NCBI RefSeq assembly: GCF_022387135.1
Contig: NZ_CP092462.1
Location: 744,001-808,000, forward strand
Origin: Comamonas sp. B21-038
GTDB lineage: Bacteria > Pseudomonadota > Gammaproteobacteria > Burkholderiales > Burkholderiaceae_C
Direction of reading: 5' to 3'
DNA: 64,000 nucleotides
Numbering within the stretch: position 1 is the first letter of the stretch; every line of letters begins with the position of its first letter. The translations under genes and the position numbers were made by a program. This document shows, in pieces, positions 7,970-16,663 of the stretch. The notes beneath the pieces were generated by a model. It was not told where the DNA came from and searched no databases. It worked only from the letters and a program-made list of their open reading frames with translations.

Positions 7970-9018
7970 TGGCTGCTCTGCCCACCTCTGCACCGGCAGC
8001 GCGGCGCGAAGCGGCTCCCGGCCTGCGCCGCAGTGCCTGGCTGGCGCTGGTGCTGCTGGTGCTCAGTGCCGTGCTGCTGCTGGTGGGCGCCAGTGTCGGC
8101 AGCACCGGTTGGGAGAGTGTGCTGCGCATGCGCGATGACCCCACTTCGTGGCAGATCGTAGTCGATATCCGCCTGCCGCGCTCGCTGGGCGCCTGGCTCG
8201 CCGGTGGCCTGCTGGGCCTGGCCGGGGCCGTCGCCCAGGGCCTGTTCCGCAACCCGCTGGCCGATCCCTATCTGCTGGGCAGTGCTTCCGGCGCGTCGCT
8301 GGGCAGTGCGTTGGGTTTGGTGCTGCTGGGCTCGTCCGTCACCAGCCTCGATCTGCTCTACCGCCTGGGGATGACCGGCATGGCCTTTGTCGGCGCGGCC
8401 TGTGCGGTGGCGTTGACGGTGGTGCTGGCGCGCAATGTGCAAAACACCTTGCGCCTGTTGCTGGCCGGCGTGATCGTCGGTGTGGTGCTGGGCGCCATGC
8501 GCGATCTGCTGGAGCTGCGCCACCCCGATATCCTGCAGGCCATGCAGGCCTTTACGCTGGGCACCTCGGCCTTTGTCGGCTGGGAAGGCTGCGCACTGAT
8601 GGCCGGCGTGCTGCTGGTCTGTGTGCTGGCCACCTGGTGCTGCGCCCGGGTGCTCGATGGTTTGACTCTGGGCGAGGCGACGGCCGCCAGCCTGGGCCTG
8701 CCGCTGGCGCCGCTGCGCTATGGCCTGGTGGCAGTGCTGGCGCTGGCCACCGGCACCTCGGTCGCGCAGACCGGGTTGATTGCCTTTGTGGGCCTGGCTG
8801 CCCCGCACCTGGTACGCAGCCTGGTGCAGGTGGGCCATGGCCGCAGCACCGTGCTGGCCGCCGCAATGGGCGGCGTGCTGCTGCTGGCGGCCGATATCCT
8901 GGCGCGCTGGCTGGTCGCCCCGCAAGAGCTGCCGGTGGGCGTGCTCACTGCGGCACTGGGCGGCACCTATCTGCTGTGGCGCATGCACCGCAGCACCCGT
9001 TCGGCAGGAGGCCTGTGA
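7969..9018 (+). CDS. btuC: Corrinoid ABC transporter permease
   Basis: A 349-residue FecCD-type permease with about ten transmembrane helices; two copies form the inner-membrane channel for vitamin B12. Family signatures visible: RLPRSLGAWLAGGLLGLAGA, the stretch FRNPLADPYLLGSASGASLG, and near the end GLIAFVGLAAPHLVRSLVQVGHGR, the cytoplasmic loop that contacts the ATPase. Start and stop overlap the neighbours by single bases, so the btuFCD set is translationally coupled. Confidence 0.93.
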   Translation: MAALPTSAPAARREAAPGLRRSAWLALVLLVLSAVLLLVGASVGSTGWESVLRMRDDPTSWQIVVDIRLPRSLGAWLAGGLLGLAGAVAQGLFRNPLADPYLLGSASGASLGSALGLVLLGSSVTSLDLLYRLGMTGMAFVGAACAVALTVVLARNVQNTLRLLLAGVIVGVVLGAMRDLLELRHPDILQAMQAFTLGTSAFVGWEGCALMAGVLLVCVLATWCCARVLDGLTLGEATAASLGLPLAPLRYGLVAVLALATGTSVAQTGLIAFVGLAAPHLVRSLVQVGHGRSTVLAAAMGGVLLLAADILARWLVAPQELPVGVLTAALGGTYLLWRMHRSTRSAGGL

Positions 9019-9839
9019 TGCCCGGCACTGCGACCACGGCTGCGCTGACTGCCACCAATATCCATGCTGCTGTGCATGCGCGGCCGATTCTGCAAGGCGT
9101 CAACGCCCAGTTTGTGCAAGGCCGCTGGACCAGCATTGTCGGCCCCAACGGCGCGGGCAAATCAAGCCTGCTCAAGGTGCTGGGCGGCCTGTGGCCGGCG
9201 GCACAGCTGCAGGGCGATGTGGCACTGCTGGGCAAAAGCCTGGAGCGCTGGCCGCGCAAGCAGCGCGCCCAGGCGCTGGCCTGGCTGGGCCAGGGGGAGG
9301 TGGTGACGCAGGAGCTGACGGTGATGGACGTGGCCATGCTGGGCCGCCTGCCGCACCAGCCCTGGTTTGCAGCACCCAGCGGCGAAGACCATGCGGTGGT
9401 GGAGCAATGCCTGCGGGCGGCGCATGCCTGGGATTGGCGCCACCGGCCGGTGGCCGAGCTCTCGGGCGGCGAGCGCCAGCGGGTGCTGCTGGCCCGCGCG
9501 ATGGCTGTGCAGGCCTCCGTGCTGCTGATGGACGAGCCGCTGGCCAACCTGGACCCGCCGCACCAGACCGACTGGGTGGACAGCATGCGGGCCTTGACGG
9601 CCCAGGGCACCACGGTGGTCAGCGTGCTCCATGAAATATCGGTGGCGCTGCTGGCCGACCATATGCTGGTGCTGCAGGCGGGCCGGGTGCTGCACCAGGG
9701 CCGCTGCGATGACCCGGCGACCCATGCCGCGCTGGAGGCGGTGTTTGACCACCGCATCCAGGTGCGCGCCATCGATGGCGTGTGGATGGCCTTGCCGCGT
9801 ACCGCCACTGCCGCGCAGGCCGGCCAGCGCGGGCGCTGA
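9018..9839 (+). CDS. btuD: Corrinoid ABC transporter ATP-binding protein
   Basis: A 273-residue cytosolic ATPase that powers BtuC. Walker A is GPNGAGKSS (near 44-52), the ABC signature LSGGERQR lies near 151-158, and Walker B with the catalytic Glu is [12 protein letters not shown], followed by the H-loop VLHEIS. The frame is open far upstream inside btuC, but the TGATG overlap at 9016-9020 and the N-terminal homology set the start here. Confidence 0.93.
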   Translation: MPGTATTAALTATNIHAAVHARPILQGVNAQFVQGRWTSIVGPNGAGKSSLLKVLGGLWPAAQLQGDVALLGKSLERWPRKQRAQALAWLGQGEVVTQELTVMDVAMLGRLPHQPWFAAPSGEDHAVVEQCLRAAHAWDWRHRPVAELSGGERQRVLLARAMAVQASVLLMDEPLANLDPPHQTDWVDSMRALTAQGTTVVSVLHEISVALLADHMLVLQAGRVLHQGRCDDPATHAALEAVFDHRIQVRAIDGVWMALPRTATAAQAGQRGR

Positions 9840-9901
9840 ACCCCTGCGAAACCGGGCCTGGCCCCGCTTTCAACAACACAACGAAACAAGGAAAGATTGC
9901 A

Positions 9902-10471
9902 ATGCAGATTGAAACGCCACCCAGCGAAAAGCCTTATGAAAAGCCCGAGGGCGAGCGCCGTGGCCTGGTGATCGTCAACACCGGTGACGGCAAGGGCAAG
10001 ACCACGGCAGCCTTTGGCCTGGCGTTCCGCGCAACCGGCCGGGGCAAGGCCGTCAAGGTCTACCAGTTCATGAAGGTGCCGACCGCCCGTTTTGGCGAGC
10101 ACCGCCTGTCCGAGCAGGTGGGCCTGCCGGTCGAAGGGCTGGGCGATGGCTTCAGCTGGAAGAGCCGCGACCTCGAGCACAGCGGCCAGCTGGCGCGCGA
10201 GGGCTGGGAAAAGGCGAGGGCGGCGATCCTGTCAGGCGCGTATTTTCTGGTGGTGCTCGACGAGATCACCTACCCGCTGATCTATGGCTGGCTGCCGCTG
10301 CAGGAGGTGCTGGACACCTTGGCCGCCCGGCCCAAGGAGGTGCATGTCTGCCTCACTGGCCGGCGCTGTCCGCAGGAGATCATTGACATGGCCGATACCG
10401 TCACCGAGATGACGATGGTCAAGCATGCGTTCAAGGCCGGCATCCCGGCGCAGCGCGGCATTGAAGACTGA
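9902..10471 (+). CDS. cobO: Corrinoid adenosyltransferase (CobA/CobO type)
   Basis: A 189-residue cytosolic enzyme that transfers the 5'-deoxyadenosyl group of ATP to the Co(I) corrinoid. It carries the family's P-loop [21 protein letters not shown] (split here: GDGKGKTTA near 28-36) and the closing motif [19 protein letters not shown]. The start is chosen at MQIETPPS because AAGGAAAG lies 6-7 bases upstream and earlier in-frame codons lie in the btuD end. It is separated from btuD by 62 bases, the widest gap in this part of the operon. Confidence 0.94.
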   Translation: MQIETPPSEKPYEKPEGERRGLVIVNTGDGKGKTTAAFGLAFRATGRGKAVKVYQFMKVPTARFGEHRLSEQVGLPVEGLGDGFSWKSRDLEHSGQLAREGWEKARAAILSGAYFLVVLDEITYPLIYGWLPLQEVLDTLAARPKEVHVCLTGRRCPQEIIDMADTVTEMTMVKHAFKAGIPAQRGIED

Positions 10472-10493
10472 GGCAGGGCAGCCGATTGCTGGC

Positions 10494-11186
10494 ATGAGCG
10501 ATACCCCTTTCAACGCCCCCACCATCGCCGCCACGGCCTTCAGCGAGGCTGAGCGCGCGGCGGTCTACCGCGCCATCCACGAGCGGCGCGACATGCGCCA
10601 CTTTGCCGGCGGCCAGGTCGACGAGGCGGTGCTGCTGCGCCTGCTGCGGGCCGCGCACCATGCGCCCAGCGTTGGCTTTATGCAGCCCTGGCGCTTCATC
10701 CGCGTGCGCGATGCGCAGATGCGCAGCCGCATCCATGCGCTGGTGGAGGATGAGCGCCTGCGCACTGCCCAGGCGATGGGTGAGCGCGAGGCCGACTTTA
10801 TGAAGCTCAAGGTGCAGGGCGTGTTGCAGGCGGCCGAGGTGCTGGTCGTCGCTATGCCGCCCGGGCGCGAAGCCCATGTGTTTGGCCGTCGCACCCTGCC
10901 CGAGATGGATGTGGCCAGCACCGCCTGCGCGATCCAGAACCTGTGGCTGGCTGCGCGTGCCGAAGGGCTGGGGATGGGCTGGGTATCGCTGTTCGATCCC
11001 CAGGCGCTGGCGCAGTTGCTGGCCATGCCTGCCGGCGCGCACCCGCTGGCTGTTTTGTGCTTGGGCCCTGTGGAGGCCTACTATGCCGAACCCATGCTGC
11101 AGCAGGAACGCTGGGCCCGCCGTGCGCCTTTGCAGGACATGCTGATGGATGAGTGCTGGCAGCCAGACCCAGGACCGCAGCCATGA
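10494..11186 (+). CDS. bluB: 5,6-dimethylbenzimidazole synthase
   Basis: BluB is a nitroreductase-fold flavoenzyme that destroys its own reduced FMN with oxygen to make 5,6-dimethylbenzimidazole, the lower ligand of B12. The 230-residue product has RRDMRHFAGG (the family's N-terminal Asp-containing stretch), HHAPSVGFMQPWRFIRV and AEGLGMGWVSLFDP. Its presence implies that the cell makes its own lower ligand aerobically. It ends with an ATGA overlap onto cbiB. Confidence 0.92.
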   Translation: MSDTPFNAPTIAATAFSEAERAAVYRAIHERRDMRHFAGGQVDEAVLLRLLRAAHHAPSVGFMQPWRFIRVRDAQMRSRIHALVEDERLRTAQAMGEREADFMKLKVQGVLQAAEVLVVAMPPGREAHVFGRRTLPEMDVASTACAIQNLWLAARAEGLGMGWVSLFDPQALAQLLAMPAGAHPLAVLCLGPVEAYYAEPMLQQERWARRAPLQDMLMDECWQPDPGPQP

Positions 11187-12277
11187 GCGATGGCGGCCTG
11201 TGGGCGCTGGTGCTGGCCGGTGGCAGCCCGCTGCTGCACCTGGTTCAGGCCTTGATGGATGCTGGACCTGCGCTGCACTGGCAGGCACCGATGGCGGCCT
11301 TGCTGGCCGTGTTGGTGGCGTTGCTGGTGGACTGGCTCTGGGGCGAGCCGCCGCTGCGGCTGCACCCGGTTGTCTATATGGGCAAGCTGCTGGGCCTGCT
11401 CGGCCAGGCGATTGCACCGCGCCAGGCGGACGAGCGCGCCTATGGGCGCTTTGTGCTGGCGGCTCTGGCCTGGTGCCTGCTGGCGGGCGGCGCTTGGCTG
11501 GTGTATGCGGCCCTCATGTATCTGCTGCAGGCAGTGCCTTGGTGGCTGAATGGCCTTGTGGCTGGGCTGCTGCTCAAGCCGCTGCTGTCCTGGCGCATGC
11601 TGCGCAGCGAGGTGCTGGCCGTGGAGGCCGCGCTCGGCGAATCACTGCAGGCGGGCCGGGCCCGCTTGTCCTGGCTGGTGAGCCGCGATACCGCACAGCT
11701 CGATGCCGCCACGGTGCGTGAGAGCGCGATCGAGACCTTGGCCGAGAACCTGAGCGACTCGGTGCTGGCGCCGTTGTTCTGGTTTGCGGTGGCCGGCCTG
11801 CCGGGAGCGGCACTGTACCGGATGGCCAACACGGCCGATGCGATGTGGGGCTACCCCGGCTGGCGCGGCCAGGGTGCACAGCGCCGCCATTGGCAATGGG
11901 CCGGCAAATGGGCGGCCCGGGCCGATGATGTGCTGAACTGGGTGCCTGCCCGCATCACAGCGGCCTGGCTGGCGCTGCTGGCGGGGGGCCTGTCCTGGTC
12001 CGGGCTGCGGCGCGATGCGGCAGTCACGCCGTCGCCCAATGGCGGCTGGCCCATGGGCGCAATGGCGCGAGCGCTGGGCGTGCATCTGTCCAAACCCGGC
12101 GTGTACCAGCTCCACCCGCAAGGCCGGCCGCCGCAGGCCCCGGATGTGCAGCGGGCACTGGCCCTAGCGGGCCGCGTGGTGTGGGTGCAGGCGCTGTGTG
12201 CCTTGTTGCTGGCCCTGGGTTTGGCGGCAAAGATAGGAATCGCCTCGATGGCGCAAGGAGTGTTGGCCCATGGCTGA
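11183..12277 (+). CDS. cbiB: Adenosylcobinamide-phosphate synthase
   Basis: An integral membrane enzyme (CbiB, CobD in the P. denitrificans naming) that attaches (R)-1-amino-2-propanol or its phosphate to adenosylcobyric acid. The 364-residue product has several hydrophobic segments and the family motifs DWLWGEPPLRLHPVVYMGK, RDTAQLDAATVRESAIETLAENLSDSVLAPLFW and MANTADAMWGY. The ATG at 11183 in the ATGA overlap with bluB is preferred over an in-frame ATG 30 bases earlier. It overlaps the cobD start by 8 bases. Confidence 0.93.
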   Translation: MSDGGLWALVLAGGSPLLHLVQALMDAGPALHWQAPMAALLAVLVALLVDWLWGEPPLRLHPVVYMGKLLGLLGQAIAPRQADERAYGRFVLAALAWCLLAGGAWLVYAALMYLLQAVPWWLNGLVAGLLLKPLLSWRMLRSEVLAVEAALGESLQAGRARLSWLVSRDTAQLDAATVRESAIETLAENLSDSVLAPLFWFAVAGLPGAALYRMANTADAMWGYPGWRGQGAQRRHWQWAGKWAARADDVLNWVPARITAAWLALLAGGLSWSGLRRDAAVTPSPNGGWPMGAMARALGVHLSKPGVYQLHPQGRPPQAPDVQRALALAGRVVWVQALCALLLALGLAAKIGIASMAQGVLAHG

Positions 12278-13271
12278 TAACGAGCATGGTGGTACCGACG
12301 CCTTGGGCGTGCCGGCGCATGATTTTTCCACCAACCGCAATGCCTGCGGCCCCTGCCCGGAGGCCGTGGCGGCCTTGCAGGCGGCGCACCTGGCACAGTA
12401 CCCCGACCCGCACTACACAGCGCTGCGCCTGCAGCTGGCGGACTTCCATGCGGTCGCCCCTGAGCGCCTGGTCATCGGCGGCAGCAGCAGTGAGTTGATC
12501 CACCGCCTGACCCAGCATGCGCTGCGCCAGGGGGCCACCCGTGTCAGCCTGCCCAACCATTGCTATGGCGACTACGCCCAGGCGGCGCAGGTATGGGGCC
12601 TGCGCACCGGCGCCCGCAGCCCGGCCTGGGGCGAAGGCCTGCACTGGGCCTGCGAGCCCTCCAGCCCGCTGGGTGCGCAAGAGGACATCTGGCAAGCCTT
12701 GCCCGCCGTTGCCAGCCACCATGGCCTGGTGCTCGATTGCGCCTACCGGCCGCTGTGGCTGGAAGGCCCTGCGCCGCAGCGCGACATGGCCGCGCAGTGG
12801 CAGCTGTGGACGCCCAACAAGGCGCTGGGCATGACGGGGGTGCGCGCAGCCTATGCGATTGCGCCCGAGGGCACCCCGCAGGCGCAGATCGATGCGCTGC
12901 GGGCACTGGCGCCTTCGTGGGTGGTGGGCGCCCATGGTGTGGCGATGCTGCAGGCCTGGGTCACGCCCGAGGTGCAGGCCTGGCTGGCCCGCAGCTTGGA
13001 GACGCTGCGCCACTGGAAGGGCCGGCAGCTGGCGCTGTGCGAGCGCCTGGGCTGGGCGGTGCTGCCCGGCCACCAGGCCAATTACTTTGTCGCGCGCCTG
13101 CCGCTGGACCCGGCGGACCTGCCCGCGCGCCTGGCATCACTGCGCAGCCAGGGCATCAAGCTGCGCGATGCCCGCAGCTTTGGCCTGCCCGGCCATGTGC
13201 GCCTGGGGGTGATGGCGCCGGTGGCGCAGGCGGCGCTGGAGCGGGCCTGGCTGTCGCTGTCAGATACTTAG
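12270..13271 (+). CDS. cobD: Threonine-phosphate decarboxylase-like PLP enzyme
   Basis: A 333-residue fold-type I PLP enzyme of the aminotransferase class I/II group. Its place right after cbiB fits CobD (CobC in P. denitrificans naming), which decarboxylates L-threonine phosphate to the aminopropanol phosphate used by CbiB. The N-terminal DFSTNRNACGPCPEAV corresponds to the DFS-N-NP stretch of the family; the PLP-binding Lys is probably Lys184 in PNKALGMTGVR. The product is a little shorter than Salmonella CobD (about 364). An ordinary histidinol-phosphate-type aminotransferase is the alternative, but the context argues against it. Confidence 0.82.
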   Translation: MADNEHGGTDALGVPAHDFSTNRNACGPCPEAVAALQAAHLAQYPDPHYTALRLQLADFHAVAPERLVIGGSSSELIHRLTQHALRQGATRVSLPNHCYGDYAQAAQVWGLRTGARSPAWGEGLHWACEPSSPLGAQEDIWQALPAVASHHGLVLDCAYRPLWLEGPAPQRDMAAQWQLWTPNKALGMTGVRAAYAIAPEGTPQAQIDALRALAPSWVVGAHGVAMLQAWVTPEVQAWLARSLETLRHWKGRQLALCERLGWAVLPGHQANYFVARLPLDPADLPARLASLRSQGIKLRDARSFGLPGHVRLGVMAPVAQAALERAWLSLSDT

Positions 13272-13302
13272 CGAGGGCATGCGGCAACCGCTACCATTTG
13301 GT

Positions 13303-14109
13303 ATGGATTTACAAACTTTGCAACTGCGCACCGTCTTGGTGGAGCGCTATGTGACGCCGCTGCGCGAGGGCGGCTCGATGCCGGCCGTCGTCGAGGCGGA
13401 CGATCTGGGCATGTATGTGCTCAAGTTCCGGGGGGCTGGCCAGGGCGTGCGCGCGCTGATGGGTGAGCTCATCTGCGGCGGCATCGCCCGCGCGCTGGGC
13501 CTGCCGCTGCCCGAGCTGGTGCTTGCCCTGCTGCACGCCAAGCTCGCGCAGACCGAGCCCGATCCCGAGATCCAGGACCTGATCCGCGCCAGCGACGGCC
13601 TCAATGTGGGCCTCGATTACCTGCCCGGCTCGGTCAATTTTGACCCGGCCGTGGATGCGGTCAGCGATGATTTCGCCTCGCGCCTGGTCTGGTTCGATGC
13701 GCTGGTCAGCAATGTGGACCGCACGGCCCGCAACACCAATATGCTGATGTGGCAGCGCAAGCCCTGGCTGATTGACCATGGCGCGACCCTGACCTTCCAC
13801 CATGCCTGGGATGGCACGGTGGCCGACCCGGGCAAGCCCTTTGCGCCGATTGCCGACCATGTGCTGCTGGCCCAGGCCAGCCAGCTGGCCGAGGTGGACG
13901 AAGCGCTGGCCGCGCAGCTGACCGAGCCGGTGCTGACCGCCATTCTGGCCACGGTGCCGGACTGCTTTCTGGCCAAGGCCGCAGAGGACCGCAACAGCCC
14001 GCTGCTGGCCGATCCGCAGGCGCACCGCGCCGCGTATGTGAACTATTTTCTGGCCCGCCTGCAAACGCGTGGCCGCTGGTTGCAAGGAGCCATCGATGCA
14101 CGCGCATGA
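13303..14109 (+). CDS. HipA-like kinase domain protein (HipA_2 family)
   Basis: A 268-residue protein resembling the kinase half of HipA. It has a candidate ATP-binding Lys (YVLKF, Lys41), a catalytic-loop-like NVDRTARNTNML (Asp139, Asn144) and a metal-binding DHG (Asp158) in PWLIDHGATL. All key positions look intact, so it may be an active kinase, target unknown. It lacks the HipA N-terminal subdomain and no HipB-type antitoxin is next to it. It is followed, with a 14-base overlap, by a DUF3037 gene, its common partner. The pair sits between cobD and cobQ. An upstream ATG at 13279 is an alternative start. Confidence 0.75.
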   Translation: MDLQTLQLRTVLVERYVTPLREGGSMPAVVEADDLGMYVLKFRGAGQGVRALMGELICGGIARALGLPLPELVLALLHAKLAQTEPDPEIQDLIRASDGLNVGLDYLPGSVNFDPAVDAVSDDFASRLVWFDALVSNVDRTARNTNMLMWQRKPWLIDHGATLTFHHAWDGTVADPGKPFAPIADHVLLAQASQLAEVDEALAAQLTEPVLTAILATVPDCFLAKAAEDRNSPLLADPQAHRAAYVNYFLARLQTRGRWLQGAIDARA

Positions 14110-14500
14110 TGTGTATGACTACGCTATCGTGCGCGTGGTGCCCCGGGTCGAGCGGGAGGAGTTCATCAACGCTGGCGTGATCGTGTCCTGCCAGCGCAGC
14201 GGCTATCTGCAGGCAGCGATGGCGCTCGATGAGGCGCGCCTGCTGGCGCTGGATCCGCAAGTCGATCTGCAAGCCGTCTACCGCCACCTGGGCAGCATCG
14301 TCGCGATCTGCGCTGGCGTGCCCGAGGCCGGGCCCATCGGCCAGCTGCCGTACCGCGCGCGCTTCCACTGGCTCACGGCCAAGCGCAGCAGCATGATCCA
14401 GACCTCGCCGGTGCACACGGGCCTGTGCAGCGATGCGGGCTCGGCGCTGGAGCGCATCATGGCGCGCATGGTGCTGCCGCTGGGCAGTGCACCGCGATGA
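14096..14500 (+). CDS. DUF3037 family protein
   Basis: A 134-residue soluble protein with the family opening YDYAIVRVVPRVEREEFINAG, then a helical middle and PIGQLPYRARFHWLTAKRSS. The function of DUF3037 is unknown; these genes commonly travel next to HipA_2-type kinases, as here. It overlaps the kinase gene at its start and cobQ at its end (ATGA at 14497-14500), so all three are translationally linked. Confidence 0.85.
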   Translation: MHAHDVYDYAIVRVVPRVEREEFINAGVIVSCQRSGYLQAAMALDEARLLALDPQVDLQAVYRHLGSIVAICAGVPEAGPIGQLPYRARFHWLTAKRSSMIQTSPVHTGLCSDAGSALERIMARMVLPLGSAPR

Positions 14501-15951
14501 GCGCGCGCTGCATCATGGTGCTGGGCACCAGCAGTGGCGCCGGCAAAAGCTGGGTAGCCACGGCACTGTGTGCCTGGTACCGGGCCCAGGGCTACAAGGT
14601 GGCGCCCTTCAAGGCGCAGAACATGAGCAACAACGCCCGCGTGGTAGCCACGCCCGATGGCCAGTGGGGCGAGATCGGCACGGCCCAGTACCTGCAGGCG
14701 CTGGCCGCAGGCGCCGTGCCCGATGTGCGCATGAACCCGTTGTTGCTGAAGCCCGAGGCCGATACCCGCAGCCAGGTGGTGCTGTTTGGCCAGGTGGACG
14801 AGGCGCTGTCGGCCATGCCCTGGCGCGGCCGCAGCCTCAAGGTCTGGCCACAGATCGCGCAGGCGCTCGATGCACTGCGCGCCGAGAACGATGTGGTGGT
14901 GATCGAGGGCGCGGGCTCGCCCGCCGAGATCAACCTGCACAGCAGCGATGTGGTCAATATGCGCGTGGCGCACCACTGCGGTGCCCACTGCCTGCTGGTG
15001 GCCGATATCGACCGGGGAGGGGCCTTTGCTCACCTCTACGGTACCTGGGCGCTGCTGCCGCCCGAGGAGCAAGGCCTGATCAAGGGCTTTGTGCTCAACA
15101 AGTTCCGGGGCGACGCGGCCTTGCTGGCGCCGGCGCCGCAGATGCTGCAAGACAAGACCGGTGTGCCGACGGTGGCCTGCATTCCGATGCAGTTCCAGCA
15201 CGGCCTGCCCGAGGAAGACGGTGTGTTTGACGACCGGGGCAGTGGCGGCCAGGGGCAGGCCGTGCACACCTGCATCGCCATCGTGGCCTACCCGCGCATC
15301 AGCAACCTCGATGAGTTCCAGCCGCTGCTGCAGCTGCCTGGTGTGCGCGTGGTCTGGGCGCGCACGCCCGCGCAGCTGAGCGATGCGGACTGGGTGATCC
15401 TGCCGGGCAGCAAGGCCACCGCTGCCGACCTGGGCTGGATGCGCCAGCAGGGCCTGGATGCCGCTGTCGCCCGCCATGCGCAGGCCGGCAAGCGGGTGCT
15501 GGGTATTTGCGGCGGCCTGCAGATGCTGGGCGAGGCGCTGGTCGATCTGCATGGGGTGGACGGCAATGCCGCCGGCCTGGGACTGCTGCCGCTGGTGACC
15601 TTGTTTGCACCGCAAAAGAATGTGCAGCCTGCGCGCCTGGAGCTGCCTGAGGTACAGGCACCCTGGCAGGCACTGAGCGGCCTGGTGGTGACCGGTTATG
15701 AAATCCACCATGGGCAGACCGAACTGCGCCCCGATATGCAGGCCGGTGCAGCCGAGCCGGCGCAAGAGCTGCTGCCGGGCCTGCTGTGGCAGGGCGGCGC
15801 GCCGCAGGTGCTGGGCACCTATGTGCATGGGCTGTTCGAGAACGCGGCCGTCATCCATGCGCTGTTTGGCCACGATGCGCCGAGCCTGGACCAGGTATTT
15901 GCGCGCATGGCCCAAGGGGTGGACGAGTGGTTTGGGGACCGCTTGCCCTGA
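14497..15951 (+). CDS. cobQ: Cobyric acid synthase
   Basis: A 484-residue cytosolic ATP/glutamine-dependent enzyme (CbiP in the anaerobic naming) that amidates the b, d, e and g side chains of adenosylcobyrinate a,c-diamide to give adenosylcobyric acid. The N-terminal P-loop is GTSSGAGKS (near 9-17), followed by PFKAQNMSNNARV; the C-terminal glutamine amidotransferase domain has the nucleophile in LGICGGLQMLG and a late HGLFEN segment. It acts after CobB and CobO, both encoded upstream. The frame is open earlier but the ATGA overlap sets the start. Confidence 0.94.
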   Translation: MSARCIMVLGTSSGAGKSWVATALCAWYRAQGYKVAPFKAQNMSNNARVVATPDGQWGEIGTAQYLQALAAGAVPDVRMNPLLLKPEADTRSQVVLFGQVDEALSAMPWRGRSLKVWPQIAQALDALRAENDVVVIEGAGSPAEINLHSSDVVNMRVAHHCGAHCLLVADIDRGGAFAHLYGTWALLPPEEQGLIKGFVLNKFRGDAALLAPAPQMLQDKTGVPTVACIPMQFQHGLPEEDGVFDDRGSGGQGQAVHTCIAIVAYPRISNLDEFQPLLQLPGVRVVWARTPAQLSDADWVILPGSKATAADLGWMRQQGLDAAVARHAQAGKRVLGICGGLQMLGEALVDLHGVDGNAAGLGLLPLVTLFAPQKNVQPARLELPEVQAPWQALSGLVVTGYEIHHGQTELRPDMQAGAAEPAQELLPGLLWQGGAPQVLGTYVHGLFENAAVIHALFGHDAPSLDQVFARMAQGVDEWFGDRLP

Positions 15952-16075
15952 ATGACCAACACCTTTGCCTGTAGGCCAAATATTGCAAGCACTGGCGGAT
16001 TGGGCCGATAGGGTCGCGCCTGCTGCGCAGGCATGCTGTTCGTGTTGCTTCTCATCACCGATAAGGATGATCGCT

Positions 16076-16513
16076 ATGAAAAACATGTTCCGCCAGTCTT
16101 TGCAAATGGCCGCGATGGCCCTCGCCTTGGGCACCGCAGGCTATGCCAGCGCCCAATCCGCACCGCCACCCCCACCACCCCCTGCCAAGCATGTGAAGCC
16201 CATGCCCCATGGCCCGCACGGTGCCCACCACAAGCGTGGTGAAGCGCGTGGCGATGCCCGCGCCAATGCCGATGTGGCCGAAGGCAGCTCCAGCGCCCGC
16301 GAAGCGGCAGCCGCTCGTCAGGCCGCGCGCCAGGGCCAGTTGACGGATCCAGGTTCCAGCTTCCGCGAAAATGCCACCGCACGCTGCGCAGTCTTCAAGA
16401 CCGAAGAGGACCGCCGTGCCTGCGTGGGCCGCGTGGCCCAGGGCCAGGACAGCGGCTCGGTGCAAGGCGGTGGCATCCTGCGTGAGTACACCTACACGGT
16501 GCCTGCCAAGTAA
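16076..16513 (+). CDS. Small secreted Pro/His-rich protein, unknown function
   Basis: Not recognised. A 145-residue product with a clear Sec signal peptide (hydrophobic core MAAMALALGTAG, cleavage after ASA near residue 27) followed by a run of Pro, a His/Pro/Lys-rich stretch (KHVKPMPHGPHGAHHKRG) and an Ala/Arg/Gln-rich helix. Two Cys near the C-terminus (RCAVF and RACVG) could form a disulfide. The ATG is chosen for the AAGGATGA-type Shine-Dalgarno just upstream. It interrupts the B12 run between cobQ and cobT but has its own terminator. A periplasmic metal- or envelope-related role is only a guess. Confidence 0.65.
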   Translation: MKNMFRQSLQMAAMALALGTAGYASAQSAPPPPPPPAKHVKPMPHGPHGAHHKRGEARGDARANADVAEGSSSAREAAAARQAARQGQLTDPGSSFRENATARCAVFKTEEDRRACVGRVAQGQDSGSVQGGGILREYTYTVPAK

Positions 16514-16536
16514 GCTGACTGATTTAGCTGATCCAC

Positions 16537-16571
16537 GCTCTGCCCAGCTTTGGCTGTGCAGAGCGTTTTTC
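16537..16571 (+). terminator. Intrinsic terminator after the secreted-protein gene
   Basis: GCTCTGC (16537-16543) pairs with GCAGAGC (16558-16564), extended by CAG/CTG inside, and is followed by GTTTTT. It separates the small secreted protein from cobT. Confidence 0.75.
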
Positions 16572-16663
16572 ATTGGTTTGCGCGCAGGGCGCTGCAAACC
16601 GGGGCAGGCAGCGCGATACTGGCGGCTTGGCGTATCGCCGTGCTCCCGCTCCGTACCCTGACC

